Source: Candidatus Bathyarchaeota archaeon (lineage in GTDB: Archaea > Thermoproteota > Bathyarchaeia > 40CM-2-53-6 > RBG-13-38-9). Taken from it: DNA of 48,705 nucleotides. Positions 15,991-24,908 of this stretch are shown here, one piece after another. Below the pieces are notes generated by a model. That model ran no database searches. It was not told the DNA's origin and saw only the letters and a program-made list of their open reading frames with translations. The stretch covers positions 1 through 48,705 of the forward strand of contig JAGTRD010000002.1 in assembly GCA_018396915.1 (NCBI GenBank), given 5' to 3'. Position 1 is the stretch's first letter. Every line of letters starts with the position of its first letter. The position numbers were made by a program, and so were the translations under genes.

Positions 15991-17595
15991 GTGGGGACGG
16001 CGACACATTTCCTCAGACTCGTGAACATCCTAAAGGAGCTGGAGTCAACATCAAGCAGAAAAGAGAAGACTCTGAAGCTGAGCTTGTTTCTCAAAGAGAT
16101 TTCGCAAGATGAGATATCACCATCTGTAATGTTGATCTCAGGCTCTATCTTCCCTTATGGAAGCGGGCAAGCCCTAAATGTGAGCAGCAAGACTCTGAGT
16201 AAGGTCCTGTCAACTTGTAAACAGGGAACTCTAGATAGTTCACCCCTAACCATTAAAGGCCTCTACAGCCAACTCGTAGACCTCGCATCTCTGAATGGCA
16301 GGGGATCCAAAGCGCGGAGGAAGGTTGCGCTCTCTTCCTTGCTAAGCCGAGCAAACAACGTCGAGACAGAATACATATCCAAGATCATTCAAGGAGATTT
16401 GAGAGTAGGTTTGGCTGATGGTCTCATCCTTGAAGCAATATCCAAAGCCTCAAACATAGACCTCAACACGATCAAGGCCACATACGGTTTAACTGGAAAT
16501 TTGGGTGAGACTGCAAGGATGGCTCTTATTGAAGGTGGTGAGAAGCTGAAAAATATTTGTTTGAAACTTTTTTCACCCATAAGGCCTATGCTCGCCGACA
16601 CAGCCCCGAACCTGGAGGAGGCCATCAGGATCCATGGAAGAACATCCTTAGAACATAAACTGGATGGGGTGAGGGTTCAGATACACAAGGGGGGTGATAG
16701 AGTTGAAATTTATAGTAGAAGCCTCTCAAAGATCACACAGGGCCTCCCCGACATAGTGAACCTTGTGCGATCCGAAGTGATGGCTGAGGAGACTATCTTA
16801 GATGGCGAAGTTGTTGGAGTAGACTCTGAGGGCAGACCGATACCTTTCCAGGATCTGATGCGTCGAATAGGGAGGATGGCAAACGTTCATGAATCTATCA
16901 GTAAGATACCAGTAAGACTCTTCCTATTTGACATTCTATATCTTGATGGAAGATCCGTCGCCTCCTCACCATATGAAGTAAGGCGGCAGCAACTTGAATG
17001 CATATGTCCGAAGGAGATGTTAACACCAAGAATTGTAACGGACAATATAGCCCAAGCTGAAATGTTCTTCGAGGACTCCATAAGGCGAGGGCATGAAGGC
17101 CTTGTCTCGAAGAATCTTGGTGGAATATACATACCTGGCCAGCGTGGAAAGGAGTGGCTCAAGATAAAGAAGGCTGATACTCTAGACGTAGTCATAATAG
17201 CCGCTGACTGGGGTTCAGGAAGGAGGTCCAGATGGTTGAGCAATTACCACCTCGCCGTCAGAGATTCGCATAGAGAGAAGTTCCTAGAGGTTGGGAAGAC
17301 GTTCAAGGGACTGACAGATGAAGAGTTTGAGTATATGACGGCGAGACTCTTAACCCTGAAAGTATCTGAGAACGATTTCACCGTGAAGGTCAGACCTGAG
17401 ATAGTAGTTGAAGTAGCCTACGATGAAGTGCAGAAGAGTCCACACTACGACTCAGGTTATGCGTTAAGATTCGCTAGAATAAAGAAGATAAGAGAGGACA
17501 AGTCTCCGAGAGAGGCTGACACATTAGATAGATTGGAAGAGATTTATGAGGCTAAGTTTAAGAGAAAAGCAAGATTGACATGGGATCAGCATTAG
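15991..17595 (+). CDS. lig: ATP-dependent DNA ligase (replicative type)
   Basis: Seals nicks during replication and repair. It has 534 residues in three parts: an N-terminal DNA-binding domain (about 1-195), the adenylation domain with the active-site Lys223 in EHKLDGVRVQ, and the OB domain. Later nucleotidyltransferase motifs are visible: EIYSRS, DGEVVG, FDILYLDG, EGLVSK and WLKIKK. The start is GTG at 15991, behind a TATA box at leaderless distance. It is slightly shorter than many archaeal ligases but complete. It ends seven bases before dph6, so the two are probably co-transcribed. Confidence 0.95.
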   Translation: MGTATHFLRLVNILKELESTSSRKEKTLKLSLFLKEISQDEISPSVMLISGSIFPYGSGQALNVSSKTLSKVLSTCKQGTLDSSPLTIKGLYSQLVDLASLNGRGSKARRKVALSSLLSRANNVETEYISKIIQGDLRVGLADGLILEAISKASNIDLNTIKATYGLTGNLGETARMALIEGGEKLKNICLKLFSPIRPMLADTAPNLEEAIRIHGRTSLEHKLDGVRVQIHKGGDRVEIYSRSLSKITQGLPDIVNLVRSEVMAEETILDGEVVGVDSEGRPIPFQDLMRRIGRMANVHESISKIPVRLFLFDILYLDGRSVASSPYEVRRQQLECICPKEMLTPRIVTDNIAQAEMFFEDSIRRGHEGLVSKNLGGIYIPGQRGKEWLKIKKADTLDVVIIAADWGSGRRSRWLSNYHLAVRDSHREKFLEVGKTFKGLTDEEFEYMTARLLTLKVSENDFTVKVRPEIVVEVAYDEVQKSPHYDSGYALRFARIKKIREDKSPREADTLDRLEEIYEAKFKRKARLTWDQH

Positions 17596-17602
17596 AAAGA
17601 CC

Positions 17603-18292
17603 ATGGTGCTCCAGAATATGCGTTTGGCAGTCCTCTTCAGCGGTGGAAAAGACAGCTGCTACACAGTAATGAAGGCTAGGGAACAAGGTTACGAAGTCAA
17701 TGTACTGCTAACAATAATACCAAAAAGTACAGATTCAAGGCTCTTCCACTACCCATGCGTTGAATTCACCAGATTCCAAGCAGAGGCTATGAAGTTGCCA
17801 ATATCGATCTACAATATTGATTCGGAGAGAGATGAGGTTGAGGAGCTTACGGAACATCTTTCCGAGGTTAAGAGAATATTCAAGATTGAAGGCATAGCCT
17901 CTGGCGCACTGGCAAGCAAATATCAGAAGAGCAGATTTGAGGATGCAGCTAAGAGAGTTGGGTTGAAATGTTTTACACCCCTATGGGGTACGGATCCCAT
18001 AAACCTACTCAATGAACAATTAAACACTGGCATGGAGGCGATGATAATAGCTGTAGCAGCCCTGGGCTTAGGAGAGGACTGGCTTGGAAAGATACTAGAC
18101 AGGGAGGTTACTAAAACCCTCCTCAAGATTCAGGGCAATTGTGGAGTCAACCCTGCTGGGGAGGGTGGGGAATATGAAACCTTCGTCCTCAACGCACCCA
18201 TATTTTGGAGGAGACTCAAGATCACAGGGTACCGAAAATTATGGTTTGGGGACAGCGGTCACATAGAGATAGACGGAGTTGAGTTTGAATAG
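17603..18292 (+). CDS. dph6: Diphthine-ammonia ligase (Dph6 family)
   Basis: An ATP pyrophosphatase-fold enzyme (229 residues) that amidates diphthine, the last step in making diphthamide on EF-2. The PP-loop SGGKDS follows the first beta-strand (about residues 13-18). GALASKYQKSRFE and PLWGTDP, together with NPAGEGGEYETFV, are family hallmarks. The ATG at 17603 or the one at 17618 (MRLAVLFSGG) may be the start; the latter gives the usual N-terminus. EF-2 itself is encoded just upstream on the other strand. Confidence 0.9.
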   Translation: MVLQNMRLAVLFSGGKDSCYTVMKAREQGYEVNVLLTIIPKSTDSRLFHYPCVEFTRFQAEAMKLPISIYNIDSERDEVEELTEHLSEVKRIFKIEGIASGALASKYQKSRFEDAAKRVGLKCFTPLWGTDPINLLNEQLNTGMEAMIIAVAALGLGEDWLGKILDREVTKTLLKIQGNCGVNPAGEGGEYETFVLNAPIFWRRLKITGYRKLWFGDSGHIEIDGVEFE

Positions 18293-18309
18293 GAATATTG
18301 ATTGAAGAC

Positions 18310-18909
18310 TTACTCGATAGTAGCATGTTTCTTCTTGAGTTCACCCTCACTCTTCCCTAACCTGTGAATGAGTTCGGCGACGAGACTGTCGAAGAATATC
18401 ATGGCGCTCAACTCGAAGATAGTTCCTAGAGGCGCTAGGGGCTCATGAACCCCTGTCAGCTGGCGTAGAAAGTAATCCCTCTCCTTGGCGACTTTAGTTC
18501 TTCCCCTGATCTGAACAACATGATCAGCAAGTTTCCCCAGGTCCGACTTGGGATATGATGTTACAGCAATTATCTTTGCGCCAACTTCTTTTCCTATCTC
18601 CGCAGCAGTAACAGCAAGTTTCGTCGTACCAGAACCAGATATTACGATGATGAGGTCTCCCTTGCCAATTGCAGGGGTTATGGTCTCACCCATCACATAG
18701 ACGTCGAAATCTAGATGCATCAATCTCATGGCGAAGGCTCTGCCTATCAATCCGCTCCTACCAACCCCAATTATCAGTATCCTCCTATATTTCGCCCATA
18801 GCATCATGTTAACCATCTCCTCAACTTGGCTCTGTGATACTTTGGAAAGGGTCCTCTCAACACCCTTGATTATCTGGTGGCATGCCTCATTGAATGTTTT
18901 CAACGCCAT
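18310..18909 (-). CDS. hxlB: 6-phospho-3-hexuloisomerase
   Basis: A single SIS domain of 199 residues. It converts hexulose-6-phosphate and fructose-6-phosphate in the ribulose monophosphate pathway, which in many archaea makes ribose-5-phosphate instead of the pentose phosphate pathway. Visible are the SIS signatures GVGRSGLIGRAFAMRLMHLD and VISGSGTT and the C-terminal KKKHATIE with the catalytic-site His. No hexulose-phosphate synthase gene is beside it. It is convergent with dph6. Confidence 0.88.
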   Translation of the reverse strand: MALKTFNEACHQIIKGVERTLSKVSQSQVEEMVNMMLWAKYRRILIIGVGRSGLIGRAFAMRLMHLDFDVYVMGETITPAIGKGDLIIVISGSGTTKLAVTAAEIGKEVGAKIIAVTSYPKSDLGKLADHVVQIRGRTKVAKERDYFLRQLTGVHEPLAPLGTIFELSAMIFFDSLVAELIHRLGKSEGELKKKHATIE

Positions 18910-18961
18910 CTCCTCAAGCCTCCATTTATGATTCTACAATACGCTTTTTATGGTTATGGTT

Positions 18962-19636
18962 TCAGGAAGTCAGCTTGAGTTGATTATACTTAACTTCCAT
19001 CTTCATATACTCCGTATCGAGTAACGTGGTAATCTTTGCAGCCTTCGATCTTCCCAAGCCGCCGCTGAAGCAGAGCTCAGCTTCGGTTGCCATAAAGATC
19101 CTACGTGGTGTCTTGAAACGTCTCAGAAGTTGCTCCGCCAGTCTTGGACCTATGCCTGGAAGACCTTGGATCAGAGCCTCTTGACCTTCCCTTATAATTG
19201 GGCTCTTAGGTTTTCTAACAATGATCGGCGGCTTAGATTGGAGTTTAGGTGGATGTTTAGCTAGGATGCATATGAGCTCAGCGCTCTCCCCAGGGTTTCT
19301 TGTAAAGAATATTCTCACTCCATACTTGAATGATAGGGATATGAGGGCACCCCAAAAGACCTTTGGGTTTCTAGCCTCTTCGAGCATCGTGTAGAGGTTA
19401 CCTTCAACTATCATCACCGGAAAATTGTAAGACTGAGCAAGCCTATAGGCTTGTTCGAAGAGTCTCCCAGAGTATAGGGAAGAAAAGAAATCGCGTGCAG
19501 ATTTCCTCTCTACAGCGTAACCGTCGATCAAAAAGTCTCCTTCATCAAGCATTCTATACTCGATTTTAAAACCCATCATCTTAAGATGGTTTGGGACAGT
19601 CGACCTTTCCCTCTCATCAACTATTATTCTAACCAT
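18962..19636 (-). CDS. XPF/ERCC4-type structure-specific nuclease
   Basis: A 224-residue helicase-less XPF homologue as in Crenarchaeota. The N-terminal ERCC4 nuclease core has DERER, GDFLID and the catalytic VERKSARDF (ERKxxxD, about residues 43-51). The C-terminal tandem helix-hairpin-helix is seen as IQGLPGIGPRLAEQLLRRF and the following segment. It should cut branched or flapped DNA as a dimer, usually with PCNA. The C-terminal tail (KYNQLKLTS) may hold a degenerate PCNA-interacting motif. Confidence 0.9.
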   Translation of the reverse strand: MVRIIVDERERSTVPNHLKMMGFKIEYRMLDEGDFLIDGYAVERKSARDFFSSLYSGRLFEQAYRLAQSYNFPVMIVEGNLYTMLEEARNPKVFWGALISLSFKYGVRIFFTRNPGESAELICILAKHPPKLQSKPPIIVRKPKSPIIREGQEALIQGLPGIGPRLAEQLLRRFKTPRRIFMATEAELCFSGGLGRSKAAKITTLLDTEYMKMEVKYNQLKLTS

Positions 19637-19722
19637 TAATACCCTTCCAATATTTGGATAGAGATCGGCTCAGAAGTATGATTGAAACTATTTTAAGGCA
19701 ATATATTGAATCTCATAAATCT

Positions 19723-20256
19723 TTATTTAGTGAAACTTCTGACGAGCTTCAGTCTAGATTGAAAGAGACCGTCGAACCTCTGTTCTAGATTCTCTTCTTC
19801 ACCTTCTCCACCTTCAATCTTAAACTCATATGAGTTGTCATTCTCAATAAGTATCGTCACCGTCAAAATTCGGTCATCGACTTCCTCAGATTTAATTTGT
19901 AGCAAGTCTATTAACCTGAGCTTCACCCTGAACAAGCAATAGTCTAAAAGACTTTCAGGTCTACCTATTGCAGATATGTAGGCTAGAAAATCTTTAACAA
20001 AATTTTCTATAGGTTTTTTCGGTGTAACCCTATCTAATACTTTCGTGTGTTTGTAGACGAGATATAGGTATCCATCAAATTCGAATCCATCACGGGAGTG
20101 TCGCGTAGCATAATCCAATATTCTATTCTTCACATCGCAATTTTCAAGGAACTTCTCTGTGAAGGCAAACTCGATCTCAGCATCTACACACTCAAATGCT
20201 ATGCTTGAGGCTGCCAAGATCTTATCTGTAAAACTTGAGCTGTCCATTATCGTCAA
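19723..20256 (-). CDS. Hypothetical protein
   Basis: A 177-residue soluble protein I do not recognise. It has mixed alpha/beta character, no membrane segment and no Cys cluster, with an acidic stretch EGGEGEEENLEQ near residue 155. The start could be the ATG at 20256 or the one at 20247 (MDSSSFTDK). It is flanked on the same strand by the ECF module upstream and the XPF nuclease downstream, each separated by about 90-110 bases, so context says little. The codon pattern resembles the neighbours, which supports a real gene. Confidence 0.6.
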   Translation of the reverse strand: MTIMDSSSFTDKILAASSIAFECVDAEIEFAFTEKFLENCDVKNRILDYATRHSRDGFEFDGYLYLVYKHTKVLDRVTPKKPIENFVKDFLAYISAIGRPESLLDYCLFRVKLRLIDLLQIKSEEVDDRILTVTILIENDNSYEFKIEGGEGEEENLEQRFDGLFQSRLKLVRSFTK

Positions 20257-20369
20257 TGTACGTCAGCCTCATATTTAATTTCTATGACAGGATCAGAGAT
20301 TAAAGAGGTTTAAAATTTGAATGTATCCAAACATATTGTTATGATTAGGCCGGAAATGTAAGGTTAATT

Positions 20370-21149
20370 TTACCCCCATATACTTGGGAGTCTTATACCC
20401 TCATCTAGGCTCGGTAAGGGAATCCATAACCTGACAAAGATACCTGCCAGCAGTATTATGATCGTTGCGGTAGCAACAAAATAGTCTGTCCGCTTCATGG
20501 ATAACGTGATTAAAGATTCACGATTCTCACATGAGCCGAAAGCCCTAGACTCAAGGGCCTCAGCGAGCTCTGTGCTCCTCCTTATCGCTGAAACTATTAG
20601 GGGTATGAGGATCGGAATATGCCTTCTGAGCCTCTCGATGATATTTCCCCTGTCAAGCTCTAAGCCTCTTGATCTTTGAGCGTCAACTATTGTCTGGGCT
20701 TCCAAAGCTACGGTGGGAACAAGTCTGACAGCTGTTGTGAAGGTGAAGCTCAATGTGTAGGGCAAATGTAATCTCTCAAGGACTAAGCCGAGATCGTCGG
20801 GTGAAGTGGTTAGAAAGAATAGAGAGAACGCAGATATGAGGACGAGAAATCTTAGGGTCATCGATAGGGAGAAGGCTAAAGTCGACCCTGTGAGGAAGTT
20901 CATAATAAATATTAGAGTAGCAAGAACCGCTCCGCCCCTCAAGGAGTTCGACCACCGACGTAGAGATTTAGCCAAGTAGATCAGTGGAAGTTGAGCTATG
21001 AGAAGGATCAGTAGCACTATAATGTTTGTAAAGATTATGGAGAGTAGAAATATGGATGAGGCTATAAGGAGTTTTGGCCTCGGGTCCATTCTATGAATTG
21101 GTGTAGGTTTCCCTGTAAACCTAAATCCTTCAAAGAGTTTTAGAGACAT
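20370..21149 (-). CDS. ecfT: ECF transporter transmembrane component EcfT
   Basis: A 259-residue membrane scaffold of an energy-coupling factor vitamin or metal importer. Membrane helices cluster in the N-terminal half and at the C-terminus. The paired coupling helices carry the Ala-Arg-Gly-type motifs AQRSRGLELD and ALESRAFGS, which contact the two ATPases. The start overlaps the end of the second ATPase gene by 20 bases. No S component is adjacent; the module could serve several S components, as group II ECF transporters do. Confidence 0.88.
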   Translation of the reverse strand: MSLKLFEGFRFTGKPTPIHRMDPRPKLLIASSIFLLSIIFTNIIVLLILLIAQLPLIYLAKSLRRWSNSLRGGAVLATLIFIMNFLTGSTLAFSLSMTLRFLVLISAFSLFFLTTSPDDLGLVLERLHLPYTLSFTFTTAVRLVPTVALEAQTIVDAQRSRGLELDRGNIIERLRRHIPILIPLIVSAIRRSTELAEALESRAFGSCENRESLITLSMKRTDYFVATATIIILLAGIFVRLWIPLPSLDEGIRLPSIWG

Positions 21150-21960
21150 TACTTAGTAACCTCTTCTCAATAGCCAATTTAGCTTGGTAAACATCGAGGG
21201 TCGCAGGGTTGAAACCCAAGTCTCTCAAGGAGGACATTAATAGACCTATCTGAGGTGGAACTAGGGAGGCTCTCCTCACCAAATCTTCATCTGATAGAAT
21301 CTCATCGTATGAACCCTCCGCCAAGATCGATCCCTTAGAGAGTAGTACGACCTTGGGCCTACACTCAACCACAAATTCAACATCATGTGTAACTATTATA
21401 ACGGTTCTACCTTGAGTATTCATTTGGACTATGAAGTTCTTCAGTTTCTCCTTCTGCTGGTGATCTTGACCTATCGTAGGCTCATCTAAAACTATGTGTT
21501 TAGGGTCGGAGACGAGTATCGAAGCCAGTGCAACCCTCTTCCTCTCGCCTCCACTCAACATGAAGGGAGATGTATCAGCATAGGAGCTCAGGTCCAGCGT
21601 CTCCAGAATGAAGTTAACTCTTCGCCGAATGGTTTCTTCAGGATATCCGTAATTTATCATTGAGAAGGCAACTTCCTGAAAGACTGTTTCTGAGAAGAGT
21701 TGATGGTCAGGATTCTGGAAAACGAGGCCTACCTTCCTCGACAGTGAGGCTACAGTCGCCTCTCTGGTTGAAACACCGTCGATCAGGACTTCGCCCTTTG
21801 ATGGTTTTAGTAATCCATTGAAATGTTTTATGAGCGTCGTCTTCCCAGCGCCGTTCTCACCCATTATCGCAATAAACTCGCCATCATGTATCGTGATGTT
21901 GATATTGTGTAGAACTTCATTCCCATCATAGCTGAAGTAAAGGCCCTTAACTTCTATCAT
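21130..21960 (-). CDS. ecfA2: ECF transporter ATPase (second copy)
   Basis: A 276-residue ABC ATPase. Walker A GENGAGKTT (about residues 34-42), the Q-loop in FQNPDHQLF, signature LSGGERKRVALAS, Walker B HIVLDEPTIGQD and the switch His in VTHD are all intact. The FQNPDxQ sequence is typical of EcfA/CbiO proteins. It overlaps both neighbours (14 bases with the first ATPase, 20 with EcfT), a tight operon. Confidence 0.92.
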   Translation of the reverse strand: MIEVKGLYFSYDGNEVLHNINITIHDGEFIAIMGENGAGKTTLIKHFNGLLKPSKGEVLIDGVSTREATVASLSRKVGLVFQNPDHQLFSETVFQEVAFSMINYGYPEETIRRRVNFILETLDLSSYADTSPFMLSGGERKRVALASILVSDPKHIVLDEPTIGQDHQQKEKLKNFIVQMNTQGRTVIIVTHDVEFVVECRPKVVLLSKGSILAEGSYDEILSDEDLVRRASLVPPQIGLLMSSLRDLGFNPATLDVYQAKLAIEKRLLSNVSKTL

Positions 21961-22810
21961 CCATGATTCTCCTTCTTATAGCTTGGGTCGCCTCCTCCAA
22001 TGTGACTGGGTTACAGCCCAAATCATAACCGTCTCTCTTCAGCAGGTTGAAGAGCAGGGAGATCTTCGGTATTCCGACACCTATGGCCTCGGCATCTTCA
22101 CCGTAAACCTTGGAGGGTGGTCCTTCAAGGATTATTCTGCCTCTATCCATTATAATCACCCTGTCAGCGTACCTTGAGGCAAGGTCAAGCCTATGTTCAA
22201 TGAGGATTATAGTTATCTCCATCTCACTCCTTAGATTTGATACTGTTTCAATAATTTGGTGTGCCGAGAGCGGATCGAGGAATGAAGTAGGTTCATCCAA
22301 AACAATTATCTTTGGCTTCATTGCAAGGACTGATGCGATGGCTACACGTTGCTGCTGCCCCCCTGAAAGCTCATATGGGGCAGCGTGGCGGAGATGAGTT
22401 ACCCCAGTGACTTTCATAGCCCATTCAACCCTTCTTCTCACCTCCTCTCTCGGCAGCCCTAAGTTCTCAGGTCCAAAGGCAACATCACGCTCTACGGAGA
22501 GTGAGAATAGTTGATTCTCAGGGTTCTGGAATACGAAGCCAACATACTTGGAGAGCTGGCTCGTTGTGGATTTGGAGATGTCCATACCTAGGACCATTAT
22601 GGAACCTTTCATTTCACCCCTATAGAAGCTGGGGATCAGCGCATTCAAACATCTTGCAAAAGTTGTCTTTCCACATCCGCTTGGACCCGTGATGACAATA
22701 AATTCACCTTCCTTAACTTCGAGATTCAAATTCTCTATAGCAGGTTTCTTTGATCCTGAATACGTGAAGGTGAGGCCCTGCGCCTTTACCACGATCAATT
22801 CTTTGATCAC
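21947..22810 (-). CDS. ecfA1: ECF transporter ATPase (first copy)
   Basis: A 287-residue ABC ATPase, first gene of the ECF module. Walker A GPSGCGKTT, FQNPENQLF, signature LSGGQQQRVAIAS, Walker B IIVLDEPTSFLDP and the switch His in IEHRLD are complete. The two ATPases differ enough to form a heterodimer. The start at 22810 gives an N-terminus that leads into the first strand VKAQGLTFTY; a slightly later start is possible. Confidence 0.92.
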   Translation of the reverse strand: MIKELIVVKAQGLTFTYSGSKKPAIENLNLEVKEGEFIVITGPSGCGKTTFARCLNALIPSFYRGEMKGSIMVLGMDISKSTTSQLSKYVGFVFQNPENQLFSLSVERDVAFGPENLGLPREEVRRRVEWAMKVTGVTHLRHAAPYELSGGQQQRVAIASVLAMKPKIIVLDEPTSFLDPLSAHQIIETVSNLRSEMEITIILIEHRLDLASRYADRVIIMDRGRIILEGPPSKVYGEDAEAIGVGIPKISLLFNLLKRDGYDLGCNPVTLEEATQAIRRRIMDDRS

Positions 22811-22858
22811 ATCTAAAACTTTAGACGACTGATTATCCTTGGTTGGAATACAGTAGAT

Positions 22859-23854
22859 TTAACGGTTCTTGGAAGCCCTTATTAACTCTTTGACGAGCTC
22901 CAAGGATTTATTTAAGATATTTTCGAGGTCTCCGTAGCCGTTAACTCCTGCCGCCAGAGAATGGCCTCCACCAGTCCCCCTGATGTAATCTCCTAGAGGC
23001 TTGGCTATGTCCCTTCCCAAGTGTATCCCGGACTTCCTGTAAAATTCGCTAGTTGATCGAAGGCTCAACTTCAATTCACCTTTCTCCTCCCCTCCGACTA
23101 TAGCAAGATCTACTCCTAAGCTTGTGAGTGCTCGGGCAGCGGAGGCTTGATGTGAACCTACGCTAGAGGTTGCTATGATGTATCCTTCGTAACGTATGAC
23201 CTTTGATCTTTGAGCTGATTTTATTCTGGCCATTCTCTCAGAATCATCCATTGGGGCTTCAAAGAACGATTCAAAGACCTCCACCTTTGCCCCTGACCTA
23301 ATAAGGTCGGCAACAGTCAATAATGTCTTCGATGTTGCGAGCCTCAAATATCTTGTCTCGTATAAGATTCCTACAAGTAGGGCTGCAGCTTCTCTCCTCA
23401 TAGGTTTCATGGCCAAGTCTCTGTAGAATCCATAAATTATCTCACATGTTGATGGGGAGGCGTCGTCACAGAATTTGTGTGTGAAAGGTCTCCTTGACTC
23501 CGATGGGTAGTGATGGTCAATTACGATTATTGGTCTATCGATCTTTTCTACAGGATCCTGTAGGGGCCCGAGCTGTTGTAGGCTGTTTGTGTCGACGAGG
23601 AAGAGCATGTCTGCTTTTCGCAGGTCTGGACTCATGTCTGTTTTGACCTTGAATTCCTTTTTAATTCTGATTGATGTTTTGTTTAGACCCTCTGGGGTTC
23701 CTATTATGGTTCGAAGTTTTGGATTGACTCTTTTCATTAATCTACTCAAAACATATGCTGAGCAAAGTGCATCTGGGTCGCAGTTTCTATGAGTCAATAT
23801 AGTTACTCTTCTAGAGTTGAGAAGGGTCTTTTTTATCCTGGAGAAATTTATCAA
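22859..23854 (-). CDS. DHH-family phosphoesterase
   Basis: A 331-residue protein of the NanoRNase/RecJ-like DHH-DHHA1 class. Metal-binding motifs are THRNCDPDAL (about residues 21-30), LFLVDTN, the DHH in IVIDHHYP, and the substrate-binding GTGGGHSLAAG near the C-terminus. Such enzymes hydrolyse short oligonucleotides, cyclic dinucleotides or pAp. The substrate here is not determined. It is the last gene of the run that begins with prefoldin beta, about 145 bases away, and precedes the ECF genes by 48 bases. Confidence 0.85.
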   Translation of the reverse strand: MINFSRIKKTLLNSRRVTILTHRNCDPDALCSAYVLSRLMKRVNPKLRTIIGTPEGLNKTSIRIKKEFKVKTDMSPDLRKADMLFLVDTNSLQQLGPLQDPVEKIDRPIIVIDHHYPSESRRPFTHKFCDDASPSTCEIIYGFYRDLAMKPMRREAAALLVGILYETRYLRLATSKTLLTVADLIRSGAKVEVFESFFEAPMDDSERMARIKSAQRSKVIRYEGYIIATSSVGSHQASAARALTSLGVDLAIVGGEEKGELKLSLRSTSEFYRKSGIHLGRDIAKPLGDYIRGTGGGHSLAAGVNGYGDLENILNKSLELVKELIRASKNR

Positions 23855-23999
23855 TTTCTTTTAACCTTTAAAAATTTTTGAGATGCGCACTCGATAGGTG
23901 CAGCTGAACCTGATGTATTGGATCCTACATAGCCTCTTAAGATCTTTATATTCAGCCTCGGGATTTGTAATAGCTTCACATGTTCGATTCCAAGATATG

Positions 24000-24356
24000 T
24001 TAAGGCGTTGGTCCAAGTCTCTCTTGGAGTCTCTGTTGTAACTCTTTAAGTCTTGTTCTAGTCCTCTCCTCCTGCTTTCCTAGAACAGTAACTCTAGTCT
24101 CAGTGAGCTCACTCCTCTCCTTAAGTTCACTCAGCAACTTCTGTTTGTCGCATCTTATCAGAATACTTCCAAGGTTCTTGTAAATGGGTGTGTCATCAGA
24201 AGATTTCTCTATTTCAGATATTGCCTTCTCAATTTCAGCTTTCTCAAGTTCAAGTTGCTGTTTCTGTGATACCACTGCTTGTAGAGTCTGCTGGAGTTGT
24301 TGGAGCCTTACTAGCTGCTCCCTGAGCTGCGGAGGAAGTTCTTCTCTATCGCTCAA
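24000..24356 (-). CDS. pfdB: Prefoldin beta subunit
   Basis: A 118-residue co-chaperone subunit. Two long coiled-coil helices (about residues 8-50 and 75-115) flank a beta-hairpin segment, IYKNLGSILIRCDKQKLL, which is diagnostic. With the alpha subunit it forms the jellyfish-like hexamer that passes unfolded proteins to the thermosome. Prefoldin beta belongs to the archaeal exosome superoperon, and here it follows that cluster on the same strand. Confidence 0.93.
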   Translation of the reverse strand: MSDREELPPQLREQLVRLQQLQQTLQAVVSQKQQLELEKAEIEKAISEIEKSSDDTPIYKNLGSILIRCDKQKLLSELKERSELTETRVTVLGKQEERTRTRLKELQQRLQERLGPTP

Positions 24357-24437
24357 TCGTTCAACATCCCTTAATGGTTGTTGCTGTTAAACTCATGGTC
24401 TCTTCGATATGAATCTAACTGAGGTCACCCTGAACCC

Positions 24438-24839
24438 TCAACCTCTAGACTTTGGGATGAAATTGACCACTGCACCTCCGATGAACAGGCAAGCTGCAAA
24501 AACCATGAAGACAAAGATCCTGTAAAATGTCAAACGGGTTTCTGTTGGCTCCTGAATTGCAAAGTAGAGTCTGTAACTTATGAGTATCCAAATAAGGTTT
24601 GCAGGTACATGAAATAGGATGGAGGATCTTCTGGAGAATCCGCATATTATCAAGCCGTCAACTATGAGTAGGAGACCGACCATCATTGGAAGAGCAACAT
24701 TACCTGCATAGAGGTGAATGTCGCTCCTACTGAGTCTCTCCTGGATGAATACTAACTCATTAACATTATATGCTGAGTATAAGGCAAATATTGCACCTAA
24801 CACTACTAGCGATATTCCAAGAAAGACTCTGGCACTCAT
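24438..24839 (-). CDS. Hypothetical four-helix membrane protein
   Basis: A 133-residue protein with four predicted membrane helices (about residues 4-24, 45-67, 73-93 and 104-126) and short loops rich in Arg. I do not recognise it. It lies upstream of prefoldin beta by about 80 bases on the same strand and is divergent from a small two-helix membrane protein with which it may share a promoter region. Confidence 0.6.
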   Translation of the reverse strand: MSARVFLGISLVVLGAIFALYSAYNVNELVFIQERLSRSDIHLYAGNVALPMMVGLLLIVDGLIICGFSRRSSILFHVPANLIWILISYRLYFAIQEPTETRLTFYRIFVFMVFAACLFIGGAVVNFIPKSRG

Positions 24840-24865
24840 TCCAATCTACCTCTTTAAAACTTGGA

Positions 24866-24874
24866 TTTAAAATA
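24866..24874 (+). promoter_or_regulatory. TATA box deciding the start of the small membrane protein
   Basis: TTTAAAATA lies 35-43 bases upstream of the ATG at 24909. A TTG start at 24861 would precede it, so the ATG is preferred. Confidence 0.4.
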
Positions 24875-24908
24875 TCATCGAAGACTATTGAGGGTTTCAA
24901 TAACTCTT

